Shown here: positions 7,467-18,443 of the stretch, in pieces
Layout: every line of letters starts with the position of its first letter
Position numbering within the stretch: the stretch's first letter is position 1
From: Gavia stellata
Lineage: Eukaryota > Chordata > Aves > Gaviiformes > Gaviidae
Length of the DNA: 64,000 nucleotides
Assembly: GCF_030936135.1 (NCBI RefSeq)
Contig: NC_082618.1
Coordinates: 3,522,034 to 3,586,033, forward strand
Direction of reading: 5' to 3'
Notes under the pieces: generated by a model
The model's input: only the letters and a program-made list of their open reading frames with translations
Told to the model about the DNA's origin: nothing
Databases searched by the model: none
Position numbers and translations under genes: made by a program

Positions 7467-10400
7467 CTGCGGGTAAAGCAGATGTACAGATGGGTCAGAG
7501 CTCTCCACCACCCGACACCTTCATGTGAACGTTCAAAAGCTTCCTATATAATGGCCACCAAAGCTCCTGCCTCTCCTCCTGTCTCAGCTGAGTGTGATGG
7601 TCTTCCCGGAGGTCAGGGTGGTCGGATAAGCCCACCGGTGCCTGGCTGGGAGCTCTGCTCAGGTGGAAGCCCAGCTCCAGGTCTGTGCGAGGAGCTGCTC
7701 TCCCTTGGGAAGGTCATGGGTCCCGCACAGGGATTACCAGATCTAAAGCATCTGCCTCAATAGCAGCCTCCTTCTTCATGCAACACTTCCCTCTAGATGC
7801 TTTGCTGACAGCTAATGCACATGATAATGGCAATGGTAACAGCAGCAGGGGTGAGGTTAGGTGCACAGAGGAAAGCACAGGTCCTAAATGTGGGCTGACC
7901 TCCCACCAGGACCATATTCTGCTCCTTCTCTGTCAGACCTATAACCAAAGGTAAGAAACCTCATTGAAAAGAAACACCTCCCCGCACATGCTTTCTCCGT
8001 AGGAGAAGGGTGGACAGGCAAGGTGTGACCTCCGTGTGCTGTCCTACTCCAGCAACCAGCGCTGGAGGGCACAGGCCATGCCCGCAGGACTTCAGCCCAT
8101 GTCCAGAGCAAAGGCCCCGTTGAGACTTACTGATGACATTGACCTTCTGGAAATTTTCCTTCATGTTCCTCTGGCTCTGGATGTACTTCTTGCTGTTCCT
8201 CCTGTAGGTCTCCTGGCTGATCTGCTTCCGGCTCTGCTTGTGGATGCTCTTCACATTTCGGATGGTGGATCTGCAGCGAGTTAGAAACAAAACTTTCAGT
8301 TTCCGTGCTGGCAGCTCTTGCACCACGCAATTTCTCGCTGAGGATTTCCCCCCTGTGCTTCCTCTGCCTCACCCAAACCCCAATATCTGCTTTTCGGTTG
8401 TGCCTGGTGGAAGGCAGCAGGTAGATGCCAGCCCTCAAGGGCAGCCATAGGTGAGATGTGATGTACAGCACGTTAGGAGGCAGCTGGAGCGGTGCTTTGG
8501 AAGCAAATACGGAAGGGTGAAGCCTGAGTACAAGTCTGGAAAGTAATGATGGGGATGGCAAGGCAGAACAGGCGTAAGGCTGGAAGGACGAGATGGGCAT
8601 GAGGTTTATCCAACAGAGCTCAAGAAAGCCCTGGAAGTGATCTATAGCTCTTGGATGGATGGACATACAGCATCTATACTGGCTGTAACACCGAGATCCC
8701 TGGTCTGGGGTTTGGCACGGCTCCCTGACACCCAAGGATCAGTCCCTGGGCCGGGGGAACAGAGCATGGGGTACACGTCAGTGTGCACCTGGATGTGCAG
8801 TGTTGAACCCACAGCAGAGAAACTACTGAGAGAAGTGAAAGGCTGAGCATGGGGCTGTGTGGTGGCATGCTGCCACAGGGGAACCCCCAGCGTCGGGGAC
8901 CGTCCCCAAGCAGGCAGACAGAGGCCATCGCTTTGTCTTCACTACCAGGGCATGAGTGAGGTGCCTCCTGACATCCATCCCGTGGCATCGTCCTCCTGCT
9001 CCGCTCGAGGCAACGCGCTCGTCTACCTTCAGCCCTTCCCTGGTCTGAGCACGCACCCCATTTCATAGCAAAGCTCTTGCCCACAACGGCAGGTCACCAC
9101 CTTTGCAACAGGGCTCAGCCTGGCTGCCATCACCGGCACCACAGGGACAGCATTCACCATGGAGGGCAAGTCACTGTCCCTGAAACAGGCCACCTCACCT
9201 CCCCCAAGGGTATCAGTAAGCATCACCGCGCTCAAATAGGTGGATTTGGGCCATTTTTCACCGGCTTACACTCAATCCATGCTGCAGCAGAGCTGGATTT
9301 TGAGAGATTTTGTAGCAAGGCTGCCGTGTTTTCTTGTAGGGAAGAAAAGATAGCAGCAAGCTCTGCCCTTCCTAGCAGTTTTCTTTACATCGGAATTAAT
9401 GAGTTATTATTGCTTTTTATCTTTTTAATCAAAATAAAATCCCTTCCATTAGCTCAAATCCTCCCATCAGATTAGGCCATTTGGCAGCTCTGATTAGTCA
9501 AATCTCTCCTCGCTTCTCAAAGATTCAGTGGATGCACTTAGGAAATAAGAAAAAGGCCAATTTGAAAATTAAACGAGATTAGCCCAGAAAAGAAACTTTG
9601 CAGAAGGACAAGGAAAAATACTCCTGGCTGGAGGACCTGCTGAAGCCAGGATCATGCAGTCCTGCATCAGAAATGCTGGGCTGTCTCTCTGCCCGTGGAA
9701 GTTGGGGAACACAGAGCTATTTTTGCTGCAGCCCTGCAGGATCTGCCTCCTGGTCTGTCTTTGCCCTGCTCACATCTCCTCTGGGCAGTTCCTCATTGAC
9801 AGGGCGAGCAAGGGACACCTCAAACTACTGCCTGGTTTCATTTCACTGCCCTCGAAGAAGAGCTTTAGTACTCCTTCCCCCGACCCAGGGCTTCTCCTAC
9901 CTTCGTGGAGGAGCGCTCCGGTTCCTCAGCTCACTCTTCACAGAGGTGTTCGCCTCCCCGGCTTTCTGCAGGTACATGGAGGGGTAATAACCCGTGGTTT
10001 CATCCTTCCTGCAGTGCAACACAAAGCAACACCTCTTGCAGTCATGGCTCTGCAACCACCACCTCCTCCTGCCTGTCCCCAGCTGGTGCTGGGTGGGTTA
10101 TTTCTCATGTTGCTTGCAGCGAGAGGGGCTTTGAGTGTCCCCCCACTTCGTGTGCCTGCGGCTCTCCCTGAAAGTGTGGCTCTCCCTGAAAGCATGTCCC
10201 AAAAGCAAGTAGGTAGCAGACAGAGCAATATCTCACGGCTTTCAGGGTCTCACCAGCTCATATTATCTCCCCTGGGCATTTCACTGGGCTCCTGAAGCAT
10301 CGCTCAGGGCCCCCTGCCAGACACACTGCTGCTGGGCGCTCAAGAAATGCTCCCTGGTCCCCAGCCCATCTCCCCGTCCAGCCCAGCACACCAGCAAACA

Positions 10401-13400
10401 CCAGGAGATCCTCCCAGACCATTCGCCTGGGCACAGGCTGGGGCAGGAGGATCCCCTGGGTTTGCAGCTACGTCGTGTCCTGCTGCGAATGTGCAATCCG
10501 TGACTCTCCGGAGCACAAATGCAGCTGGGGTTCCCCTTGGGAAAGCCTGAGCTTGCAGGGCCGGCCAGGGCTGGAAGGAAAGCTGCGGTTTTGCAAAGCA
10601 AAATGTGCCAGAATACTTTAAGGCAAAAGAAGTTGTTTTCCATCCGTCTCCTTCTTGGATATCTCTGAAGCCCCCAGCAGAGGAAGCCCCAGCTGCAATG
10701 TTTAACATTTGGCAAAACCACAGGCTACCAGAAGCAGCCCTGCAAAAGGAAGTGCTGGGCAGCGGCACCAAACCGGCTGTGGCTTTCACAGCCCCGATGC
10801 GGAGAATTGCTGGTTCATCCCTTCCCTCTGCCCGAATCCCGCTTGCCTGGTTTGTTCTTGAAATCTCTCACCTGACGACCCACCAGCCATCGAGGAGCTT
10901 GTGGATGACTTCGATGGTATCACCCTCCCTGAGGGTCAGCTCGTCCTCCTCCACGGCTGTGTAGCTTTTCTGGACAACGTACTGCTCACCTGCGCACAAA
11001 ATCGGGACAGCGGGTTGTGTGCTACCACCCCCGGGATGGGGCTCATCCTCTCCAGCTGCTGAGGAGAGGAGGCACCAGAGTATCTACCCTACATTTTAGG
11101 CAAGACCCAGGGTGCTTCAGGTCTCTAAGTGCGGATGCAGACTTCCCCCAGCCTTGTTGGTGCCTGTGGCTCATCCCGGCCCCTCCAGCACCTCTCCAGG
11201 AGAAAGCTGGTGAACACAAGCAGTGGAAGCACACCTATCTCTGCTGAAGAACGTGTTTATAATTCGGGTCATTAAATCAGGAAGAAGGAAGCATTGTGCT
11301 AATACAGTCTGTTGCAGTGTTTTGAAAACCATTAAGACGAAGCCCAGAGAGCAATCAGCATGAGTCTGCAGGATCCTCCCTCTGCTCCGTGCGATAAGGC
11401 TCTGCTGTTGTGGTGGGGTGATGCGGAGGGCTGATAAGGAAAGTGCAGAAGCCAAGTGCTAGGGAAAGCCTGTGCCTCGTTTCGGATGCTGCACCGTGCT
11501 CCTTCACTACCCAGCAACTCAGCACGCACCCAGCTAGCTCAGGACGGCCACTGGATGAAGACGTGCATCTGTGATCAGCCAAAACACACATCTAATGCTG
11601 AGTTGCCGGTCACGGGAAGCTCCTGAGGTTGAGAGTAAAGCATGGAACCATGAGATTTATCTCTCCTGGCAGCTCCTACAGCAACATCTCTGTGCCCAGC
11701 GGTTCTGCTGCAGTGTGGACTGCCTGAGGGGGGCCTTGCAATGAACCAGCCCAGCGGGGAGCCATGGCAGGCTGCGCTCTGATGCACACCCTGGTTACCC
11801 CAACATGTCACCTGCATAGTTGGGCTCCTGCTCTTCAGACTCATCGGGACCATCCATCGGCTCCAGATAGGCAGCTGGCACCCAGCCCCGTTTGTTCTTC
11901 AACTGGCAAAACCACCAGCCTGCAAGGAAAGCAGCGTGGGCAAGAGCAGGGGGTGTTCTGGGGGCACTGTGGGGGCACCAGCACCGGGTCTGTCCCTGGC
12001 CGGGGTAGGCACAGGCATCCACGTGTCCTGGGCAGAAGGGACGGCGCCGGGGCTGGTCTCTGTTTACATGGTGCAACCAGGGAGCTTGGCCAGTTCATCC
12101 TGTTTCCTCCCGGACAGGAAACCTGACAGGCTGAGGCATGCAAGGCAGTTGCAGGGTTTTCTAGGATTGCCCCACACCCTCCCCGGCCAAAACCAAGTGT
12201 CATGTGGCTCCATGTGAATGTGAAACATGTCCCAAGGGGGCGGGAAGCACTGAGAGGTTCAGTGCTGCTGGCTGCATTTGCTCTGAGCTTCTCCACGGGG
12301 AGACCCTCATACGACCACCTACCCCTTAGCCTGTGCACCGGCATAACCTACTCCCAGGGCATGTTGCATTTGGACACAAGATGCAAGGGCAGTCCCCATC
12401 CCTGCTGAAATGGTGGCCAGGAGAGGGCTGGCCCTCAGCAGCTCTTTGGAGGGACGGACACATACCACTCTCGCTCTTCTCCACGACGTCCACCATGTCC
12501 CCAGCTTTTAGAGCCATCTCGGATGTGGAGCTCTTCTCATAGTCAGCGATGGCTCGGTAGGTTTGCAGGACAATGGGGCCCGTGATGTCTGCGGGGGAGA
12601 AGTGAGAGACATTCCCTCTCCCAGCCCTTGGCGCAGAAATACCCTATTTCAGGCAAGCCAAAAGCAACCCAGGACAGCCCAAAGCGCTCTCCCAGCACCT
12701 TCTGGGCCGGAACCAGCTGGATCCCAGGACACAGACTCATTCCCCCCAGGCTGTGGTTTCATCCCAGCTGCAGCCCTGGCACAGGCAGGGCTGGTTCATG
12801 GCCCCTGTGCTCTTGGCCAGGGCATGTGCCATGGGGCAGCTCTCCTCGGCTCAGCCCTGCCCTGTCCTCCCTGGAGCTGCCCCTTTCCCTGCCGGGCTTT
12901 GCTGCCGTGGAGGCAGCCGCTTGTACCTCTCCGAGGCAACTTACCGCTGAGGTTTTTCTTGGCATCCTTTGGCAGGAGGAAGACCTCGGGCTTCTTGATC
13001 CTAGAGGAGTCATAGCAAAGGCAGCTCAATGCCGACCACCCCTCACCACTGGCAGCAGTGCCCTCCCTGTGGGCTGCTGCCAGCGCCCAGGGTCGGAGAC
13101 GCAGGATTTCCCCCAAAGTGGCAGGTGACTGGACTCACTGGCTGTCCGTGACGGGGTTCATGTCATCGGGACGGACCTTGAAGAAGTTGACCACGTGCAG
13201 GCACCGGGAGATCTTGTGGGGCAAGTTGACCAGCGTGTAGCAGTACTCAGCCAGCGTGCCCTGCCTGTTCTGCGTCGAGCGCTGCCCGTCAAACCACTTT
13301 GGGGCTGGGGGAGAGGGGAAAAAGCAGACAGAGGCCCCGTTTTTAGGAATTTCCCAAGTAGGCTGCTCTGAATCATTCGTTTTGCCCTGAAAACGAGTGG

Positions 13401-15869
13401 CTTTGGCCTGAGGGTGCTGCATGGCTGCATGGTGCCCATCCGGTGAAGATGTGCGGGAACGTGGCCCAGCCTTCTCCCTCGCTGCTCTGACCCCGGCCAT
13501 GGCAGACATGCGGGGGGCCACGCACAGTGCCGAAAAAGCTGGGGAGAAGTTGACTGCAGGGCCACAGCTGTTTTGCAGAAGCGCTGCAGCCGCGGGTTCC
13601 TCGTTTCAGCAGTGTGCCTGGGGAGGCGAGCGCGGCATGGCGCAGCACCGAGCCCGGGTGCCGTAGGCAGCGTGGAGGAGAGTGCTGTGCAGCCGGACTC
13701 GTCCCCTGCAGCCTGTGGACTCTTGCAGAGCTTGTGCAAGCCCAGAAAAGACCCCATTTGACCCCATTTCCGTTACGGGATAACTCCCACATCCATGCTC
13801 AGACTAAGCCCAGCTGCTGGGCCACAAAGGCAGCGACTGCACCGGGACACAAGGAGGGACTTGGGACCAGCCTGTGGCCGGGGAAAACTTGCACATCCCT
13901 CCATCCCACTGGCCACGGTGCATGTCCTGCAGCAGACGCTCTTGACCCCACGGCTCCAAAATGCCGCTGGCAGCCCTGACCCACAGCAGGGTTGAACCCT
14001 GCGTTGGGGTGCATGTGTGCAGCCCGTGGCACCCCTGCACCCCCCGCAGCAGTCCGACGCCTGCCATGTCCCCAGCGCTTTCAGTTCCCCAAACGGGACG
14101 ACGATGACATTCTGAACAGCTCCAGCCCGGCGGCAGCAGCGCATGGGAAGGGTCCCGGCACGGCGGTGTTAGTCCGGCCCCGAGGGGAGCCCCCCCAGAT
14201 GTGGCACCCACGCTGCTGCACGGTGCAGGTTTATTCCTCCTTGAGAGGTGTTGACCACAACCCGCAGCTATTTCTCACGCTCCTTCCTGCCTCCTTTAAA
14301 GCAGGAAATTCAATAAAAGGGGGAATTTTGCTGACCTGCACCATGCTTGGGGACAGCCAGCTCTTTAGATCAGGAGTTCATTCCTTGTCATTGAAGACAT
14401 ACTGCATTGTTCCTCTTATAAAGTATCTGTGTTGCCATAAGGGCAGTAAAAACCGATCCCAGTGACGGTGTCACGGAAGGAGGGCTCGGCTTAGCTCGGC
14501 TCGGCTCGGCTCAGGCTCCCCAAAGCCAGACCCTTCGCACCAGCCAGGGGTTGCAGCCGATGCTCCGGAAGGCGTCCCCGGGGAGGAAGGATGGGGTCTG
14601 TGGGGCTGGCGAGTGTTGGGAGAAAGCACTGCTGCTGCTCAGACGGGCCTTTCTAGTGTTTTGGTTTCGAGCCTGGTGAACAGGAACAGAAATCGCACCA
14701 AGCACCTGCGGGGGAGGCAGCCGGCACAGCTCGGCCCGCCGGGGAATTTCCCGACCAGATGCAATTTCTATCTCAGCCCCCAGCCCTGGCGCCTGCCCCT
14801 CACCTGGCAAGTGCGGGATGATCCGTTTCTCCATGTTGATGTCGCCAGATTCAATAGGGAACATCTCCTTTAGCGCTTTCTGTGGAGCAGAGCGAGGTAT
14901 GACTGTGAGGATGGCACTGGGGGACCCCACCATGGCACCTGTGCCCCTGCCTGCATTTTACCCCCCTTTCCCGGCGCTCGCCCCGCTGCCCGCTGGCACG
15001 TGCTGGCTGGACCCCACGCCTCAACACCGGAAGAAACCTGCCAGGGAAGCACAGAGCCGGTGGCTCCCCACTTCAAGGGGCGAAGGAGATTGAAGCACAG
15101 GGACTCAGGAGCCTCTTTTGAGCCAGGTTTGTTTTGGGGCAATTTCAGCTGGAATTCGCCCACCTATTTTTCCCCACCCCAAGCCCTTGTGCGCTGGGCC
15201 GGGGGCCCAAGCCCACCCCAGGACGACTCACGTGGAACTCGTATAACTCGGTAAAGCGGCGGTAGACGAGCTTTTCGGAGAGGTCGTTCCACTTCACCAG
15301 GAACATGTAGACCTGAGGGGCAAAGCAGAGGCACTGCAGCTCTGCGGGCGAGCGGGACCCCGCACCCCGCACCCCGCTGCAGCTGAAGCCCCCGAGGAAC
15401 CTCATGGTTGTTTCTGTTTCGGATAAACTGCGTGTTTTTCTTCCACTACCCCAATGTGAGTAGCTCTGCCCAGGCAGAGAGCAAGCTGGGTGCTAGGGAA
15501 GCTCGGCAGGGATGGAGTGGGGACAGAAACGTGCAGACGGGTAGGAATCAAAGAGGGGAAAACCCTTTCTAAGCCAGCGAAGTAACCAGTGGCTTGCAAA
15601 GGAGATGCCCAAAATCTTGTGTGTTCAAGACATCTTAGCCTCTGGCTGCCTCCAGCTCATGCCAGCCGCCACAACACCCTGAAAAAATGATGCTTTTAGG
15701 CCCTCAGTCACATTTATCTGAAGAAATAAGCTGGCCAGGTGTTTTACCCCCACCAGTCCTTGCTGCTCAGCTTGTCGGAAGGTCGCTGCATACTCACATA
15801 GTGCTGACTGGGGAAAAACCTTTTCTCGTAACCCAGCAGCTCGATGTGCCGGATGAAGGCATCCCCCAT
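7348..15869 (-). CDS. NCF1: NCF1, p47phox, NADPH oxidase organiser (complete, 11 coding exons)
   Basis: Exons 15798-15869, 15232-15312, 14804-14879, 13139-13304, 12945-13000, 12466-12588, 11812-11919, 10872-10989, 9901-10008, 8131-8270 and 7348-7466 join in frame to 388 residues (human 390). Order: PX domain (about 4-125) with the lipid-binding R43, R70 and R90 and an IPHLPAP motif; SH3A (about 156-215) with W193/W194; SH3B (about 226-285) with W263/W264; the basic autoinhibitory region starting RRSTIRN; and the C-terminal PAVPPRP motif that binds p67phox SH3. The protein is the cytosolic organiser that, once phosphorylated, carries p67phox to p22phox/gp91phox in phagocytes (established). All splice sites are GT/AG, there is no stop or frameshift, and the gene looks functional. 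The MAPK/IRAK4 serine pair around human S345/S348 is missing. Confidence 0.97.
8131..8270 (-). CDS. NCF1: NCF1 coding exon 10 (autoinhibitory region)
   Basis: 140 bp, acceptor CTGCAG, donor GTAAGT. It encodes the basic segment [20 protein letters not shown] and [18 protein letters not shown]. Serines at positions matching human S303, S315, S320 and S328 are kept; S304 is Thr. The following FQKVNVI differs fully from the human Arg/Pro stretch that carries S345/S348. Confidence 0.95.
8271..9900 (-). other. NCF1 intron 9
   Basis: The largest NCF1 intron (about 1.6 kb), GC-rich, with an AT-rich patch around 9380-9560. Open frames inside, such as a 202-codon frame overlapping exon 10 antisense to nothing known, have no domain likeness. 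Confidence 0.7.
9901..10008 (-). CDS. NCF1: NCF1 coding exon 9 (SH3B end, start of autoinhibitory region)
   Basis: 108 bp, acceptor CTGCAG, donor GTAGGA. It encodes [20 protein letters not shown], the last SH3B strand with the YFPSMYL-type motif, then [15 protein letters not shown] leading into the RRST phosphorylation segment. Confidence 0.95.
10872..10989 (-). CDS. NCF1: NCF1 coding exon 8 (SH3B)
   Basis: 118 bp, acceptor GCGCAG, donor GTGAGA. It encodes [20 protein letters not shown] and [16 protein letters not shown], most of the second SH3 with W263/W264. Confidence 0.97.
11812..11919 (-). CDS. NCF1: NCF1 coding exon 7 (SH3A end)
   Basis: 108 bp, acceptor CTTGCAG, donor GTGACA. It encodes [20 protein letters not shown], including W193, the peptide-binding tryptophan, then an acidic inter-SH3 linker [11 protein letters not shown]. 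Confidence 0.97.
12466..12588 (-). CDS. NCF1: NCF1 coding exon 6 (SH3A)
   Basis: 123 bp, donor GTATGT. It encodes [20 protein letters not shown] and [17 protein letters not shown], the ALYDY-like and acidic RT-loop part of the first SH3. Confidence 0.96.
12945..13000 (-). CDS. NCF1: NCF1 coding exon 5 (PX-SH3 linker)
   Basis: 56 bp, donor GTAAGT. It encodes [18 protein letters not shown], matching human TKKPETYLMPKDGKSTAT, the linker between PX and SH3A. Confidence 0.93.
13139..13304 (-). CDS. NCF1: NCF1 coding exon 4 (end of PX)
   Basis: 166 bp, acceptor CCCCCAG, donor GTGAGT. It encodes [20 protein letters not shown], with R90 of the lipid pocket, then [20 protein letters not shown], the last PX helix. 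Phases join both neighbours to give LPAPKWF and DSQIKKPE. Confidence 0.97.
13305..14803 (-). other. NCF1 intron 3
   Basis: About 1.5 kb, GC-rich. It contains a short GCTCG pentamer array at 14484-14513 and several chance frames on both strands. No exon or mobile element recognised. Confidence 0.7.
14484..14513. repeat. GCTCG-type pentamer microsatellite
   Basis: About five imperfect copies of GCTCG (GGCTCGGCTTAGCTCGGCTC and on) inside NCF1 intron 3. Confidence 0.7.
14804..14879 (-). CDS. NCF1: NCF1 coding exon 3 (PX)
   Basis: 76 bp, acceptor CCACAG, donor GTGAGG. It encodes [20 protein letters not shown] and IPHLP, with R70 and the PxxP motif that contacts SH3 in the resting protein. Confidence 0.96.
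15232..15312 (-). CDS. NCF1: NCF1 coding exon 2 (PX, R42/R43)
   Basis: 81 bp, phase 0 at both ends. It encodes [20 protein letters not shown] and TELYEFH, including R43 of the phosphoinositide pocket. The exon begins GTCTAC, so the GTGT dinucleotide repeat, whose loss in human NCF1 causes most p47phox-deficient chronic granulomatous disease, is absent. Confidence 0.97.
15798..15869 (-). CDS. NCF1: NCF1 coding exon 1
   Basis: 72 bp, 24 codons, from the ATG to donor GTGAGT. It encodes [20 protein letters not shown], the first strand of the PX domain, close to the human start MGDTFIRHIALLGFEKRF. Its length and phase equal the human exon. Confidence 0.95.
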
Positions 15870-15987
15870 AGCTGCTCCCAGCCGCGGCGTCCTGCTCCGG
15901 CCCCTGCTCCTGCCTCCCTGGGCGTCTCAGTGTCCTCTCCTCCCCTCTGCCTTCGCACAGCTCAGCTTTGCCGTTAAAGCCCCCAGG

Positions 15988-15998
15988 AAAGCGGAAGT
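15988..15998 (+). promoter_or_regulatory. ETS/PU.1-like site in the NCF1 promoter
   Basis: AAAGCGGAAGT reads like a PU.1/ETS element (purine-rich GGAA core with A-rich 5' flank) and lies about 120 bp upstream of the NCF1 start codon. In mammals NCF1 expression in myeloid cells depends on a PU.1 site close to the transcription start (established). Strand is opposite to the gene, which ETS sites tolerate. Confidence 0.5.
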
Positions 15999-16953
15999 CC
16001 TGCTGCAATCGTGCCTGTAATTGTTTACTCGCTGTGGTTTGTATTGAGTCGGTGTTTCCCGTGGGGAGTCTCCAGCCCAGCCCCACTCCAGCAGCTCCGG
16101 GGTTGGGGAGGAGGCGGCAGCAGGGAGACCTCGGGGATGCCCTGGAGGGACCTCCAAAATCAGAGGACAGTGAAGGGCCAGGGCCAGGTCAGCTGCCCCG
16201 ATAGCCAAGTGGCACCTCCAACCGCCGATGCTGCCCCGTGATGGCACAGGGTGCTGCAGCACCCATTTCACAGAAGATCAAGGACAGACAAGTGCCTTGG
16301 CAATGGCAGCCAGAGGAGTCTTTACCCCTTGAGCAGAGCCGGAGGGGCTGAATGAAGCACGTAACTCGCTCCCCGAGCCCAGGGACGCCAGCACTGTCCT
16401 CTGTATGGCTGGGAGACGGTCCTGCGCTCCCAGAGCTCCTGCCCTTGCACCACTGTTTTCTTTCAGTCACCTGCAGCTTCTCCAAAATCTGCCACCAAAA
16501 AGCCTTTGAGGACCTGAACCAACTTCAGCGGCATGGCTCTGCTCGCTGCCTTACCTCAGCACAGGGCTACGCGGGAGCACCGGCCACGGGGGCCCCCACG
16601 CATGGGGAAACCCCTGGGCAGGCTGGAGAGGGACCCCTGCCTCCCACTGGGAGAGCATGAGGGTCCCCAGCAAAGCCCCTCTGAAACGGCAGTGCACCAG
16701 CACCCTCCTCCTCCGTCCCCAGCTGAGAGCAGAAAGGCCTGAAGGGACAGGAGGGCTGCACCCATCAGTCCTGCGCTGCTCGTAGGCAAAGGTGAACCCA
16801 GGAGCACCTCTTTTGTCCCCAGCAAGGGCACCCTCAATTACAGCGAGTGCCAGTGCTGGGCTGTCCCCTGAGGGCATACAGAGCTGGGACTGCAGGGTCA
16901 GCCCCCGATGCCCTTATCAGCTGTAAAGACAAAAGCTTGCTCTGGCCGCATTT

Positions 16954-16978
16954 AAAAAAAAAAAATAAAAAAAAAAAA
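16954..16978. repeat. Poly-A run
   Basis: A25-like run broken by one T. It marks the point where GC-rich NCF1 flank changes to AT-rich sequence; no retroposon body is recognised beside it. Confidence 0.7.
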
Positions 16979-18433
16979 TCAAACACTAACCATAGCTTTC
17001 CCCTGAACCTCAAGTATGGTGCTTTGCAGGTGTTGAGATCAGAAACATAGTCATTTAAATTTGGTTTCTTACTATTTTAACATGGGGACTTCCCTGTATG
17101 CAAGGCAAAATTATACAACCAGTAATATTAAAAAAAGATGCCTCCAGGGCTGTTTGGATTCTGCTCGGATAATTGCCAGATCGCTGCTTCTTATGCAGAA
17201 CCACCACAAACTTTGTCATGAAAGCCAATTCCATAATTATAATTGTTTTACTAAATTTAAAACTGCTTTACAGACAGTGCATTACTGGAAACCACTTAAT
17301 TCACGTTTCTTCCTGTTTCCTCATTCCTCATCTTGTGATGTGAAAAATGAAACGGAACTTGTAGCTCTCACTGCTGGCGATGGGTTAGTTCATAGTGAGA
17401 TGCAACGCGTAACTCGGTATGATACACTGCTTAGTGCTTCCACCAACTGTCCATAGTTACTGGGTGGCAAGAAGCATCATTTTAGAAGAAAATTCTTGGA
17501 GAAGTAATAAGCCATCTGATAAACGAGCTGAATTTACGGAGTTCAGGAGCTGATTCACGTTTTGGGAAACAAGGCTGGCATCTGAATGCAGGACCCAATT
17601 TTTGAGAGAGATGGAGAACTTCTACTGGCCTCAAGATGGAGAGTTGGTAGCCGTGCTTAGCAGTGGTGCACCACTGCTTCGGGGTGAGAACAGCAGACAC
17701 AGGACTTAAGCCGATGGATTTCAACCGAGGTTATTGAAAACAAAGCACTGGAGGTTTAGAGTTTCTTAGGTGAATGGCCTATCCTCTTTTCTGTCATGCT
17801 CCACCCATAACTAGTTCCAAAATCTCCTAGAAATTAAAAGCTGAAGAAAGGAACGCTACCCTAATTTTGTTCAAAATGTAATTCTGATTTTTCATAGTTC
17901 AAATTTAAGCTTAATTCAATCCAGAGCCAAGGGACGCCTCGCTTATGTCACCGAGGGCAAACTGCTGCATGTGTGAACAGTACTACGTGCTCTAATAGCC
18001 GTTGCAAAATCACAAAAATGAAAGTCTGCCCTATTCCTCAGCAGTCTTGCTGATACGACAAATATGAAAAGAAACAAAGGAGAAAGGGTTCAAGTTTTGG
18101 ATGTGGAAAACTTCAGATCCCACGGGAAGAACACTGGCTGGGAGCTGCAGGACAGAGGTGCTGGACCTCCCCTGACATCTAGTGGTTACCGCTGTGAGAA
18201 AAGCTGGGGTGCCGTACCCGAGGAGCAGCAGGCTCCACCACCGACACCCCGGATCCTGCGCTACTTGGATCCAAAATTCCTGTTGAAGAGAAAGGAGCCA
18301 GCCCAAGGTGCAGGACGGGACTTTGAAGTTCAGTAACACATGGGGAATAGATACTGGGCTGCTGCTTCATCACCGCAAAGCTTCTCTGCTGGAACAAAAA
18401 AAACCATTCAGAGCTCTGGTAAGTTGTTGCAAT

Positions 18434-18443
18434 TTTATTTATT
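18434..18443 (-). terminator. Candidate distal poly(A) signal pair of GTF2I
   Basis: AATAAATAAA on the minus strand gives two overlapping canonical hexamers, the strongest poly(A) signal between GTF2I and NCF1. Proximal alternatives exist nearer the stop. Confidence 0.4.

Larger units (their letters stand above)
15870..18420. other. Intergenic region between NCF1 and GTF2I
   Basis: About 2.5 kb. The NCF1 side is GC-rich and should hold its promoter; at about 16950 the base composition turns AT-rich. A poly-A run lies at 16954-16978. No gene-like frame: the open frames here are short and without domain resemblance. Confidence 0.65.

Noticed and set aside
8127..8735. 202-codon minus-strand frame ending in NCF1 exon 10
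   Set aside because: It reads exon 10 in the wrong phase ([12 protein letters not shown]) and continues into intron; the correct phase gives the conserved autoinhibitory region.
9654..10295. 213-codon plus-strand frame
   Set aside because: It is antisense to NCF1 exon 9 and its flanking introns, with no recognised domain.
16000..18400. Small additional gene between NCF1 and GTF2I
   Set aside because: Several frames of 70-130 codons occur, but none has conserved-looking sequence, a good start context with splice sites, or a domain.
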